From assembly GCA_034190295.1 (NCBI GenBank), contig JAXHSW010000024.1, forward strand, positions 1-64,000: DNA of 64,000 nucleotides, read 5' to 3'. How positions within the stretch are numbered: position 1 is the first letter of the stretch; each line of letters begins with the position of its first letter. Below are positions 25,635 to 34,633 of the stretch, piece by piece. Made by a program: the position numbers and the translations under genes. Source of the DNA: Okeania sp034190295 (GTDB lineage Bacteria > Cyanobacteriota > Cyanobacteriia > Cyanobacteriales > Microcoleaceae). The notes under the pieces were generated by a model. That model was given only the letters and a program-made list of their open reading frames with translations. It made no database searches and had not been told where the DNA came from.

Positions 25635-26588
25635 TTATTCATCTCTTAATTGCTCTAACCAAACCTCTAAATCAGATAGATTTTTGAATTCTAACATTGC
25701 CTGACTTAATTCTTCTAATTCCCTATTTGATAATTGATTAAAGCGTTCTTTTGTATTGGCATCAATTGTGCCTAATAAACGTTCTATTAAACTTAGAATT
25801 AATTCCCTTTTTCCTTCTTCACGACCTTCTCTTTTCCCTTCTTCACGACCTTCCCTTTTCCCTTCTTCACGACCTTCTTCTTTACTAAAAGCAATTGCCC
25901 CTTTTCGGTCAAGAATAAATTGCTCTTGCTTTTCCAATTGTTGCAATTCATCTATGGTTAAATTAGCCTCATTAGCAATAGTAAAAGCTTGACTAATTTC
26001 CGGAACTACTTCCATTGATTCAGGTACTATCTCCAAACTATTAGTATGTTTCATAAAGTAGAGCCATTTATCTGTAATACTTTCTAAATCTGCCAACTTT
26101 TTTTTAAATTTAGGTAACTCCACAAAAAATAGTTCTATCTCGCTGTCTGGATAAACAAAAGAATTATCCCATTCTTTAAATGCAAAGCGTGTAATAATTT
26201 TTTCACTCTCCTTAAACATTGTAAAATCAGCAATAGTTAGAGAAATTACTGGTTTCAGACCGGTATAAATTTCTCCTCGCTTGAGTTGATTAACATAAAC
26301 TTTTGCAGCGTAATAAATAACCCGTTTATTAAAACCTTCAATATTTAAAACCTGCATTTCAATAATGACTGTAGAACCATTATCAAGTTTAGCTCTCACA
26401 TCTAAATATGAATCTTTGAGAATGGCTACCGATCCAGCTTCATAACTATCAATAAATTCTAAGTCACGGATGGTATTTTGACCTTCATAAAGTAGTGCAT
26501 TGAGAAAACTAATCAGAATATCTTTACTCTGTGCAGAACTAAAGATTTTTTTGAAGGCATAATCTGTTTTAGGATTAATAAATCTCAT
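25635..26588 (-). CDS. Rpn family PD-(D/E)XK nuclease / transposase-like protein
   Basis: A 317-residue protein with the start MRFINPKTDYAFKKIFSSAQ that defines this family, followed by the nuclease core: Asp in SYLDVRAKLDNG and the E-x-Q motif IIEMQVLN (around residues 61-80). Members promote recA-independent recombination in enterobacteria; phage defence roles are proposed for some. Residues 235-260 consist of tandem EEGKREGR units encoded by a short direct repeat at about 25815-25890, which is typical of the family and likely varies in length. It lies inside the polysaccharide gene group on the same strand and looks like an insertion there. Confidence 0.87.
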   Translation of the reverse strand: MRFINPKTDYAFKKIFSSAQSKDILISFLNALLYEGQNTIRDLEFIDSYEAGSVAILKDSYLDVRAKLDNGSTVIIEMQVLNIEGFNKRVIYYAAKVYVNQLKRGEIYTGLKPVISLTIADFTMFKESEKIITRFAFKEWDNSFVYPDSEIELFFVELPKFKKKLADLESITDKWLYFMKHTNSLEIVPESMEVVPEISQAFTIANEANLTIDELQQLEKQEQFILDRKGAIAFSKEEGREEGKREGREEGKREGREEGKRELILSLIERLLGTIDANTKERFNQLSNRELEELSQAMLEFKNLSDLEVWLEQLRDE

Positions 26589-26760
26589 ATAAACAATTTC
26601 CTTTAACTTATAACTTTCTTTAATTCTTACTTTTGACTTTTGACTTTTGACTTTTGATTTTTGACTTTATTTAATTCTTACTTTTGACTTTTGACTTTTG
26701 AATTCTTAACTTTTGACTTTTGACTTTTGACTTTTGAATTCTTAACTTTTGACTTTTTTT
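26589..26760. repeat. Heptanucleotide repeat (CTTTTGA)
   Basis: Multiple CTTTTGA units interspersed with AATTCTTA. The tract overlaps the 3' end of the next gene: its final codons KVKS and the stop are encoded by the repeat (AAAGTCAAAAGTTAAG on the minus strand). Confidence 0.85.
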
Positions 26761-27749
26761 GTATAAATTTGCCCGTCATCCCAAATAGATTTAATCCTAG
26801 TTTGAACAGCACTCAAAAAACCAAGAGTATAGAAACCTCCACGGGTAATTATTTTGATAGGAGAACCACTTTTATAACAAGGGGGGTTGCCCAAAACATG
26901 ACAGTCAAATAATTTGGCAAAGAAACGCGCACATTGAGTAGGAGTCAGATTTTTTAATCCCATAAAAAAGTGATTGTGATAAAAAGTAACCTGATATTTG
27001 AGCGATCGCGTAGAAATATCATGGCAACCTCCACTTTCTTCACCCAAGTGAACTAAAGAAGCTTCGGGGTCAAACCAAATCTGATAACCAGTTTGTCGCA
27101 ACCTCAAACAAAAATCTGACTCTTCCCGTACAGCACTACCCCGAAACCGCTCATCAAAACTAAGACCATACTTAGTAAAAATCTCTCGGCGATAGGACAT
27201 ATTACAGCCTCTTGCTGATATCACTCGTTGAGGCTTAACTGTATGTACCAGATCGATATGATACCAAGCAATACCAGGGTCTGATGCTTCAGGGGGCAAA
27301 TCTTCTATTTCCAACTCTCCACCAGAATCTCCTAATTTCATGCGATCGAATACTCGTCCCGCCACTGCACCTATCTCTGGGCGATCGACATAGTTGCGAG
27401 CATGGGCAGCCAAAAATCCTTCTTCCAAACGTACATCATCATCAATAAAAAGAATTATTTCGCCACTACAATGTCTGAGTGCATAATTTCTTGCCCCTGG
27501 TAAACTCGCCCAACTGAGGTGGAACAATTTAATTTTTCCAGCATTAGCTACTTCCTCTAAATAGGTTTGAGTTTCTGGTTTATGAGTAGCAGTCTGGTCA
27601 ACTACCAAAACTTCAAAATTCGGATAATCTTGTTTAATAACATCAGCGATCGTATCTACCAGAGCTTCCTCCCGGTTATAGGTAGGAATGACAACAGAAA
27701 TAGGAATAGTTAATTGTTGATTTTCTTCGGTTAGAGATTGTGCGTTCAT
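26742..27749 (-). CDS. Family 2 glycosyltransferase, HpsE-like
   Basis: A 335-residue GT-A inverting glycosyltransferase. Motifs: PISVVIPTYNREEALVDTI at the N-terminus, the DXD-type LFIDDDVRL (about residue 105), and SARGCNMSYRREIF followed by FRGSAVREESDFCLRLRQ (acceptor/base region). It resembles the hormogonium polysaccharide glycosyltransferase HpsE group, and it precedes an HpsL-like membrane gene, but I cannot verify the assignment without a search. The C-terminal KVKS comes from the adjacent repeat. It is 302 bp downstream of the membrane gene, same strand. Confidence 0.85.
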   Translation of the reverse strand: MNAQSLTEENQQLTIPISVVIPTYNREEALVDTIADVIKQDYPNFEVLVVDQTATHKPETQTYLEEVANAGKIKLFHLSWASLPGARNYALRHCSGEIILFIDDDVRLEEGFLAAHARNYVDRPEIGAVAGRVFDRMKLGDSGGELEIEDLPPEASDPGIAWYHIDLVHTVKPQRVISARGCNMSYRREIFTKYGLSFDERFRGSAVREESDFCLRLRQTGYQIWFDPEASLVHLGEESGGCHDISTRSLKYQVTFYHNHFFMGLKNLTPTQCARFFAKLFDCHVLGNPPCYKSGSPIKIITRGGFYTLGFLSAVQTRIKSIWDDGQIYTKKVKS

Positions 27750-27929
27750 TTTTCTCCTTCTTATTAGACATAGGCGTGAAAAAGATATAGACTTTTTGTA
27801 AAACTAGGTATGGAGGTATGGAGGTATGGAGGGAACAAGGAAGATGTTTTTAGGAAAAAAACACGGCAAATGATTTTTTGAGTTATTACACTCTAGTTTA
27901 TCGCAAATAAAGGGCAAGTTTATTTTCTG

Positions 27930-28055
27930 GAGATGTCTATTAGACATAGGCGTAAAAATCAAAAATCAAATCAATTATTATCCATAAATTATCAATTATT
28001 CCTAACTATTCCAAGTTTCATGTTTCCTATTCCCTCTTTTGGTGGAGATGTCTAT
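27930..28055. repeat. Dispersed repeat ending in GGAGATGTCTATT, copy 1
   Basis: This segment reads GGAGATGTCTATTAGACATAGGCG, TCAATTATTATCCATAAATT, ATTCCTAACTATTCCAAG, TTTCATGTTTCC, TTTTGGTGGAGATGTCTATT. Two other copies flank the peptide deformylase gene (about 52003-52113 and, inverted, 52764-52862). The element's edge abuts the stop codon of the gene at 28052. The rest of 27750-27930 has a GGAGGTATGGAGGTATGG heptamer tract and nothing else supported. Confidence 0.7.
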
Positions 28056-29680
28056 TTACCATTTTCCATTTCTTCTTCCGCTTTAATTCTTGCTTGCTCC
28101 TGTTTATCAATTGCTGGCAACCTGAAAACTACCCCAGCAAAATACCAGTAATAAACCGCAACTGGGTCTACATCAAGAGGATAGTAATAAGTGTTGTAGC
28201 TAATAATCAAAACAAAAACCCAATAGCTAGCACCATAACTGCGTAGACTCTTGTCTTTAACAGAGCGATAAGCTTTGAAACCAGTAACAGTAATAGTAGT
28301 GACTAAGACTAACATTGCAATTGTGCCGATAGGTCCTATTTCATAGATTAATTTAGGATAATAAGTTTCAATTAACCTAGTTTTACCAAAAGCTCGGGCT
28401 GAGTTGGTAGCACGGCCTAAACCATTACCAAAAACTCCATCTTGTCCATGACTAGACTCTTCAAATTGTTGAGTAATAAAAGCAGTTGGTGGTGAGGCAT
28501 TCCAGCGACTAACAAAACTATCTATCCGTTCCTGAACAACTGCAGGATTAGATACCACTGCTCCTGTAAGAACGACACCTAATCCAATACCAATGGGGAT
28601 AAACTTTTTGAGATTAGCTATCTGACCTGTTAATACCAAGAGTATGATAGTTACAGTCGGAACTAAAGCTAGAGCAATTCTTTGACCACAAATAGTTGCA
28701 TTAACAAAAACTATTGCCATACCAAATAGACCCCCCATTCGCCAGATAGGAGAGGGGTCACTAAAAGCAACTGCAAAGGTAAAGGCAGCATTAGAAATCA
28801 AGAACCATCCCCACTGCCAAGGTGCAACAAAAGTACCAGGCAAACGAATTGTACCTTGGTCGGGGCTAAATAGTAGAGCGCCTCCTACTAAACATTTAGC
28901 TTCGAGACTTGCCCTAAATAATTCATCTCCGGTTTTACCACGAGTACCATTGCACTTACCAGAAGAAAGGTATTGGTACTGCACCAAGCCAAGAAAACAA
29001 CAGATAATAGCGAGAATTAGGGTAAGACGGGCTGCAAGTAGTAATTCTTTTTTAGTTTTGAGTTTATAGTAAGCCCCTGTAATTAAAGGTAGGTAGCCAA
29101 TAAGTGCTTTTAGTCCCAATATTCCCATCAAAATTGGCTTATCCCCTGGTCTGGGTGGGTCAAGCTGTTGAAGACCATTAACCAATACTAAAGTAATTAG
29201 ACAAAAGCCCAATAAAATGTATAAGGGATTTTTTAGTGCCTTGGGAATAATGAATGGATTTCCTGTCTGCTTGCACCACATACCAATACCAATCATTGCA
29301 GGTATAAAAAAGCCATCTTTTGCTAATTGAAATATGGGACTTCCTCCACCGACCCAGTAAGTCACGGTGCCAGCAAAGGGCATATAAATCATAAATCCCC
29401 AAAGCCCCAACATTGGATATTTAAAGGAAAGACCTAAGACTGCAATACCACCACCACCAGCAAGAGCTATTTTTGGTTCCGCTACGAAATATAACGTTAT
29501 ACCAATTACAAGACCAAGACCACCATAAGTAACAAGAGCGCCTATAGCTTGCTGAATTTGTTTAGCTCTTTGACGCTTTCTGGCAGCTAATTCCTTTTTG
29601 CTAATGGCAGGAGCAGCAGCTTTGCCTTTCTTTTTTGATTTGCTTTTTGATTTTTTTTTAGACTTTTGTGTTGTCGGCAT
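28052..29680 (-). CDS. Polytopic membrane protein, HpsL / O-antigen-polymerase-like
   Basis: A 542-residue inner-membrane protein. The first 40 residues are extremely basic (KKSKSKSKKKGKAA) and cytoplasmic. About 10-12 hydrophobic segments follow from residue 48 on, with a long hydrophilic loop near 385-430 containing GVFGNGLGRATNSARAFGKT, the position of the large periplasmic loop in O-antigen ligases and Wzy polymerases. I recognise similarity to cyanobacterial HpsL proteins of hormogonium polysaccharide synthesis, with moderate confidence. It is the upstream member of a group with two glycosyltransferases and lies 200 bp downstream of glmM. Confidence 0.72.
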   Translation of the reverse strand: MPTTQKSKKKSKSKSKKKGKAAAPAISKKELAARKRQRAKQIQQAIGALVTYGGLGLVIGITLYFVAEPKIALAGGGGIAVLGLSFKYPMLGLWGFMIYMPFAGTVTYWVGGGSPIFQLAKDGFFIPAMIGIGMWCKQTGNPFIIPKALKNPLYILLGFCLITLVLVNGLQQLDPPRPGDKPILMGILGLKALIGYLPLITGAYYKLKTKKELLLAARLTLILAIICCFLGLVQYQYLSSGKCNGTRGKTGDELFRASLEAKCLVGGALLFSPDQGTIRLPGTFVAPWQWGWFLISNAAFTFAVAFSDPSPIWRMGGLFGMAIVFVNATICGQRIALALVPTVTIILLVLTGQIANLKKFIPIGIGLGVVLTGAVVSNPAVVQERIDSFVSRWNASPPTAFITQQFEESSHGQDGVFGNGLGRATNSARAFGKTRLIETYYPKLIYEIGPIGTIAMLVLVTTITVTGFKAYRSVKDKSLRSYGASYWVFVLIISYNTYYYPLDVDPVAVYYWYFAGVVFRLPAIDKQEQARIKAEEEMENGK

Positions 29681-29880
29681 TCTTATAAATTTAGAATTTA
29701 GAATTCAACAATTGTCTATATGAATTGAGAATTGAGAATTAAAAAATAATGGTTAACTTCTTAATTTCTTAATTTAATAATTCTGCGTTCTGCATTCTGC
29801 ATTCTAAATTATCGTTAATTCTGTATTCTGCATTCTAAATTCTTGTTAATTCTGCATTCTGCATTCTGCATTCTAAATTC
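29681..29880. repeat. Spacer with AATTCTGCATTCTGC heptamer repeats
   Basis: TTCTGCA heptamer units around 29780-29875 run into the stop codon of glmM, whose last codon and TGA come from the repeat (LRN then stop). No other feature is visible. Confidence 0.75.
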
Positions 29881-31341
29881 TCAATTCCTGAGATGTTGCT
29901 GGACTGCTAAAACTAAGTTCTCTGTCCAGTAGCTTGCGAGTTCAGCATTAATTGCTTCTACCATAACTCTAATTAGTGGCTCTGTGCCAGAGGCTCGGAC
30001 TAAAACCCTCCCTACATCTGCTAAAGCTGTTTCTGCTTCTTCAATAGCTCTGAGTAATGGTTCGCACTTTTGCCAGTTGGCTCGGCGATCGCGGTCTTCT
30101 ACCCGGACATTTCGCAGCAATTGGGGATATGTCTGGAAGCTTTGGTCTACTAATTCTGCTAAGGAGACTTCTGAGTTTTTGACTAGAGCTGCTAAATGTA
30201 GGGCTGTCATTAGACCATCTCCTGTAAGGCCATAGTGAGGGCAGAGAATATGTCCTGATTGCTCCCCACCTAACATTGAGCCTGTCCGCTGCATTTCTGC
30301 ATGAACATATTGGTCTCCTACTTTAGTCCTTAATATTTGTCCACCCTGTTTGTGCCAAGCACGTTCAAATCCTAAATTGGCCATGACTGTAGTTACTATC
30401 AGATTTTTTGGCAATAACCCGGCTTGACTTAAGTTTTGGCCCCAGAAGTAGAGTATGTAATCTCCATCAATAGAACGACCTTGACCATCTACTGCTAATA
30501 CTCGGTCAGCATCTCCATCAAAGGCAAATCCCATATCGGCATTATTTTCTACTACTGCCTGTTGCAGGGAATGGAGATGAGTAGACCCACAGTTGACATT
30601 GATGCGATCGCCGTTTGGTTGGTCATGTAAACAAATGACTTCGGCCCCCATTGCCTGAAAGACTTCTGGGGCGGTATGAACTGCTGCTCCCCAGGCCAAG
30701 TCTAGAACTATTTTCATTCCCTGCAAATGTCCTGGTATTAGAGGAGAATGTAGAGATGCTAAGTAGTCTTTAACTAATTCTGTTCTATGGTAATGCTGTC
30801 CCCAGTTACTGTGGATGGCTGGAAAATCTGCCATTCCTCTAATTCCAGATTCTATCTGTTTCTGTAATTCTGAAGAGAGCTTTGTACCATCGGAGCCAAA
30901 AAATTTTATTCCATTATCTTCGGGTGGGTTATGACTAGCAGAAATCATTACTCCGCCTATGGCTTCTGAAACACTTGTGAGATAGGCAACACAAGGAGTG
31001 GGGCATAAACCTAAATTCCAAACCTCTAATCCTGCTGCTGTTAAACCTGCTGACAAAGCCATGGCTAACATATTGCCGGAGTTTCTGGTATCTTGACCCA
31101 TGATTACAGGGCCAGGATTTTGAGAATATTGGCGTAACACTTGTCCTGCCCAAAAACCTATTTGTAGAGCCAGGGGGGCGGTTAGTAGTTCTCCTGCTTT
31201 GCCCCGGATGCCATCTGTACCGAATAGGGGAGTTGTGGGTAATGAGTTGCTATTCCAAGCCAATGTAGTTTTAGCTGCTGTGGATGATAAGTTAAAGCTT
31301 TTTTGTTCGTAAGTTGGTCTGAATGATGGTGTTGCTACCAT
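29881..31341 (-). CDS. glmM: Phosphoglucosamine mutase
   Basis: Interconverts glucosamine-6-phosphate and glucosamine-1-phosphate for UDP-GlcNAc synthesis, feeding peptidoglycan and polysaccharides. Motifs: FGTDGIRGKAGE (N-terminal), catalytic phosphoserine loop MISASHNPPEDNGIK, metal-binding FDGDADRVLAVD, sugar-binding GGEQSGHI and phosphate-binding VRASGTEPLIRVMVEA. Length is about 486, slightly longer than usual because of a 40-residue N-terminal extension. I chose the ATG at 31341 (MVATPSF) over the GTG at 31350 because a GAGGAG ribosome-binding site lies about 8-10 bases before the ATG. Its neighbours are polysaccharide genes, consistent with precursor supply. Confidence 0.95.
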   Translation of the reverse strand: MVATPSFRPTYEQKSFNLSSTAAKTTLAWNSNSLPTTPLFGTDGIRGKAGELLTAPLALQIGFWAGQVLRQYSQNPGPVIMGQDTRNSGNMLAMALSAGLTAAGLEVWNLGLCPTPCVAYLTSVSEAIGGVMISASHNPPEDNGIKFFGSDGTKLSSELQKQIESGIRGMADFPAIHSNWGQHYHRTELVKDYLASLHSPLIPGHLQGMKIVLDLAWGAAVHTAPEVFQAMGAEVICLHDQPNGDRINVNCGSTHLHSLQQAVVENNADMGFAFDGDADRVLAVDGQGRSIDGDYILYFWGQNLSQAGLLPKNLIVTTVMANLGFERAWHKQGGQILRTKVGDQYVHAEMQRTGSMLGGEQSGHILCPHYGLTGDGLMTALHLAALVKNSEVSLAELVDQSFQTYPQLLRNVRVEDRDRRANWQKCEPLLRAIEEAETALADVGRVLVRASGTEPLIRVMVEAINAELASYWTENLVLAVQQHLRN

Positions 31342-31429
31342 AATTTTCACTCCTCGTCAAGATTAAGTTATTCTCACTCTCAACAAAGAGAATAGCACTT
31401 CCGGATTTAATACATAATTTTGAATTATT

Positions 31430-31550
31430 TATAGCGCTGTGCACAGGCAATAGGCAATAGGTAACAGGCAACAGGCAACAGGCAATAGGCAATAGGCAAT
31501 AGGCAATAGGCAATAGGCAACAGGCAACAGGCAATAGGCAATAGGCAATA
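31430..31550. repeat. Heptanucleotide repeat (GGCAATA/GGCAACA)
   Basis: About 16 consecutive heptamers alternating GGCAATA and GGCAACA from 31445 to 31549. Purely repetitive, so reading frames seen across it (rich in CCLLPIAY) are not genes. Confidence 0.9.
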
Positions 31551-32150
31551 GTCCAGTAGGGTGTGAAGCGCGGTAGCGTAACACACCAAAACCCTATATA
31601 CATTGTCAGTGCGTAAGTCCTCAGTGAATATAAAGTTGTCTAATAACAGAAATGGCTTGAAAGGGCGATCGCTTCTAATAGGTTCAGACACACCTTGTGT
31701 GTTATACTAAAAAGTTTTATCAAAATCATAAGGGTCTAAAACCCCGCCTTTTAAGGCGATAGGGTTTTTGGAGCGGAGCTCAAATCTCCTACTTCCCCTC
31801 CTGGCTCCCCTCCTGGGAGGGGCGGGGGTGGGTTGGGGAGGGGCGGGGGTGGGTACACTTGCTGACTTCTGACTTCGTTAACGCTGTGACACAGAGTGAT
31901 TTTGGCCAACGCACCCCACTAGATTAACTATTGTTTATCAAAATAATTGGGTCGGGCAACCCCGCCTTTTAAAGCCAAATATTTTTGGAGGCTTGCTCAA
32001 ATCCCCGTTACAAAAATAACTTCTGTACCGGCGCCATTCGGCAGCTCTACGTTAGCCAATGCCTTATGCTTCGCATAACTATCGAAGGGCGCCCCTACTG
32101 ACTTCTGACGCGCGTTAATGCTTGCTGTCTATTATTTGTTGAATAAATAT
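31551..32150. repeat. Gene-free stretch of nested dispersed repeats
   Basis: In order: a TAGGGTGTGAAGCGCGGTAG...GTAACACACC inverted repeat (about 31557-31588), a GTGCGTAAGTCCTC end, two copies of the CCGCCTTTTAAGGCG repeat (31722-31855 and 31936-32010), the second lacking its last third, a CCCCTCCTGGGAGGGGCGGGG hairpin at 31795-31820 with a second truncated unit, and a GGCAGCTCTACGTTAGCC segment that recurs near 51.1 and 57.7 kb. No gene is supported. Confidence 0.7.
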
Positions 32151-32152
32151 TC

Positions 32153-32258
32153 ATATAGGTTTTATGAAGTTGACAAATGATTTGACTTGTGCAGGTAGCT
32201 AATTTATATAGGTTTTATGAGGTTGACAAATGATTCGACTTGTGCAGGTAGCTAATAA
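32153..32258 (+). promoter_or_regulatory. 53-bp direct repeat upstream of the sigma-factor gene
   Basis: Two tandem 53-bp copies differing at about two bases. Each contains a consensus -35 hexamer TTGACA (32170-32175 and 32223-32228) and a TAGCTAAT downstream, though spacing of 20 is long for a -10. They lie 130-230 bp before the ATG at 32386. A purine-rich GAAGAGGA lies about 8 bases before the ATG and is a good ribosome-binding site. Promoter or operator function is inferred. Confidence 0.4.
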
Positions 32259-32385
32259 CGGTATGAAGAAAAGCCTAATTATATGAACTTTTATATGAGG
32301 TTTATATGAACTTTGATGAGTCATATAAGCAAATACCCTTACGTCTTTATTTATGTAGATAGTCGCAGATCGAAGAGGACGTATA

Positions 32386-34149
32386 ATGGACTTTGCTTTA
32401 ACCGAGAGGAGCAATTCGGGTCTAGTTGATCGGTTCTGGCAGCAATGGACTGAACATGAAGATATGCTTTATTGGTGCTGTCTCAGGTTAATGAATTCTA
32501 ACCGAACAGATGCGGAGGATGCTCTGAGTCGGGCGATGCTAAAAGCTTGGGAAAAGGTGCAAAAGTTTGAGGGGAAAATTACTAATTTTAAGGCATGGTC
32601 GATCAAGCTGACTCGTAATCTCTGTATTGATATTATTCGAGAACGTTCTCGAGGCGCTACAGGTGTTGAAAGTATTGAATGGGTCGGGGATACTCAGGAT
32701 ATGGGTATGGCCTCTTCGGTGGAGTCGCCGGAGAGAATTCTGGAGAAAGAGGAGAGGTCTATTGAGATTCGACGGGCGATCGCAGATTTACCGGAAACGT
32801 TACGGGATACTTTTATTTTACATTTTTATGAGGAGCTTTCCCATACAGAAATTGCGGAACGGCAAGGGATATCTTACAACAATGTATGCAGGCGGATATA
32901 TGTGGCTAAGAAAAAGCTCAAAGAGAAGTTGAGCAACTATTTTCTAGGGAATGGGGAGAATGTAAGTGTTACGGCAGGTTATGGTCGGAAGTTGTCTACT
33001 CAAAGGAAATATGAGGAAAAGCAGGAGAAAATTGAGTCGGAAGAAAGGAAAGGGTGGGAGACGGGGACGAAACAATTGGAATGCGATCGCGCTATATTTG
33101 ATGGCCATTCTATTTATCCTATTTATCCATCACCCCACCACCCCATCACCCCATCACCCTATCTCCCCATCTCCCCATCACAAGAGGTAGAAAAGTCTGA
33201 GTTTGTGGATAGTTGTGTGGAGCAAGGGGATAATGTAGCAGGACTTACGCAAATTAACCTTAAAAACGCCAAATGTAGGGGCGAATGGCATTCGCCCTCA
33301 CTGGATTTAGTGCCCGTGCGTAAGTCCTGTGTAGGTCAGACTATTCAGGAAGTGGCAACAGTATCGGTAGAAGTAGAGAGCGATCGGGTAGTTGAGGTAG
33401 AAGAACAAGAGTGTATTGAGAGCGCTGTCGAGTCAAGGGAGCAAGTTAATCGGAAGATTCAGGGGATCGATACAATATTAACAGAACAGGACTTACGCCA
33501 AACCTCCATATCTAGTAGGGGCGAATGGCATTCGCCCTCTACGGATAGCGTATTGCCTAAGAATTTGCCTAAGTCCTGTGAAGTAGAGTGTGTCGAGGTA
33601 GTTGAGGCAGAAAAAGATGGGTGTGTGGAAAGTTCGGTGGGGTCAAATCAAGTCCGGAGAATTACTATATCCAAGTCATTGCGACGGTCACGGAGTGGAA
33701 GGAAGCAATCTCAGGGGTTTAGGAGATTGCTTCATAAGGTCGCAATGACAAATGTTCAACTGGATCTTGTATCAAAGGATAATAGAAATTTCGAGAAAAT
33801 CAATAATTTTATTCAACCATTCTATAGAACAGCTAGCATTGGTGAGCAGAAAAGTCTTTTTTTGTATCACCCACGATCAGAAAAAAATGCTTCCTTGTTG
33901 TCTGTTGCCTGTTGCCTATCAACTGCAAACAAAAGTCACCTGAAAAAATCTGTTGCCTGTTGTTTATCAAGGGAGCGATCGCGATGGTTGAGACCGTATG
34001 TTATGTGGTGGAGTTTGACAGGGGGTAATACTAAATCTGAGTTAAGTTCTCGGTTAATGGGAGAGATGAAATTTTTCTTTGATGTTCGGGGTTCATTGAA
34101 GGATATTCAGTGGAGTTGGGATAGAGCGTTTGCGGATATAGGGGAGTAA
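32386..34149 (+). CDS. ECF-like sigma-70 factor with a long C-terminal extension containing repeat elements
   Basis: Residues 10-185 are a sigma factor: region 2 (DMLYWCCLRLMNSNRTDAEDALSRA... and FKAWSIKLTRNLCID) and region 4 (ADLPETLRDTFILHFYEELSHTEIA, then a helix-turn-helix GISYNNVCRRIYVAKKKLKE). The remaining 400 residues do not resemble a domain and are largely translated repeats. They include a proline/histidine-rich PSPHHP-like tract from a CATCACCCC repeat (about 33125-33182), two copies of a 90-bp MITE (33240-33329 and 33488-33578), a 75-bp palindromic element (33675-33749) and GTTGCCT heptamers near 33900. All keep the frame open. The C-terminal 60 residues (RWLRPYVMWWSLTGGNTKS) look like original protein. 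Target genes are unknown. Confidence 0.85.
   Translation: MDFALTERSNSGLVDRFWQQWTEHEDMLYWCCLRLMNSNRTDAEDALSRAMLKAWEKVQKFEGKITNFKAWSIKLTRNLCIDIIRERSRGATGVESIEWVGDTQDMGMASSVESPERILEKEERSIEIRRAIADLPETLRDTFILHFYEELSHTEIAERQGISYNNVCRRIYVAKKKLKEKLSNYFLGNGENVSVTAGYGRKLSTQRKYEEKQEKIESEERKGWETGTKQLECDRAIFDGHSIYPIYPSPHHPITPSPYLPISPSQEVEKSEFVDSCVEQGDNVAGLTQINLKNAKCRGEWHSPSLDLVPVRKSCVGQTIQEVATVSVEVESDRVVEVEEQECIESAVESREQVNRKIQGIDTILTEQDLRQTSISSRGEWHSPSTDSVLPKNLPKSCEVECVEVVEAEKDGCVESSVGSNQVRRITISKSLRRSRSGRKQSQGFRRLLHKVAMTNVQLDLVSKDNRNFEKINNFIQPFYRTASIGEQKSLFLYHPRSEKNASLLSVACCLSTANKSHLKKSVACCLSRERSRWLRPYVMWWSLTGGNTKSELSSRLMGEMKFFFDVRGSLKDIQWSWDRAFADIGE
33240..33329. repeat. In-frame MITE-like element inside the sigma-factor gene, copy 1
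   Basis: Ends AGGACTTACGC and GCGTAAGTCCT are perfect 11-bp inverted repeats; the centre holds GGGCGAATGGCATTCGCCC. The length of 90 bp is a multiple of three and the frame stays open, encoding residues 285-315 with GEWHSPS. The same ends occur at 54.9 and 57.6 kb outside genes. Confidence 0.9.
33488..33578. repeat. In-frame MITE-like element inside the sigma-factor gene, copy 2
   Basis: Starts AGGACTTACGCC and ends CCTAAGTCCTGT, with the same GGGCGAATGGCATTCGCCC core. It again encodes RGEWHSPS in the same frame as copy 1. The interior differs from copy 1, so the two arose by separate insertion or have diverged. Confidence 0.88.
33675..33749. repeat. 75-bp palindromic element inside the sigma-factor gene
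   Basis: The ends GTCATTGCGAC and GTCGCAATGAC are perfect 11-bp inverted repeats, with GGAAGCAATCTC and GAGATTGCTTC inside as a second inverted pair. A related half occurs at about 57836-57888. It is in frame and adds SLRRSRSGRKQSQGFRRLLH, a strongly basic stretch. Confidence 0.88.
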
Positions 34150-34633
34150 TGTTCTTGGTATGGTGTAGTTTTGTTGCCTCTTTACCAAAATGGGTGGGTG
34201 AGAGGTTGATTTGGTGTGGCGATCGAGAAAAGTGTAGAAGAGCGATCTATGTCAGAGCAAAGGAAATCTTGGGAAGGGTATTTTGTCACTAAGGATCGAC
34301 ACTGGATGAGTGGTGTAATCCAGGAAAAAGGGTGTTGGTGAATCAAGCTATGAAATCTAAATTTGTAAAATATAAAATGCTTTTAAATTAGGAGTGAGGC
34401 AATCGCCATTTGAAGAAAAATCATAGCCAAAATCACCAACATCGGAAAAATAAATTATTTAGACAAATACATACCTACACAAAAAAAAATAGAGAAAGAA
34501 GAGAAATACAACCCGAAGCTAATCGTCAAAATGCCTAAAAAAAAGTCATAAAATTCGTTGAATAGCGTCTCATATATGAAAGGTAAAAATAGACTGATAC
34601 CTCCAACAGAAAAATTAACCCAATAAGGAACCA
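34150..34633. other. Gene-free spacer before a secreted-protein gene
   Basis: AT-rich spacer of 484 bp. I see one GCGATCG site, a run of A residues near 34480 and no supported gene. Reading frames on the minus strand here lack codon bias or similarity that I can recognise. Confidence 0.4.

Noticed and set aside
31292..31691. Reading frames rich in CCLLPIAY
   Set aside because: They are translations of the GGCAATA heptamer tract.
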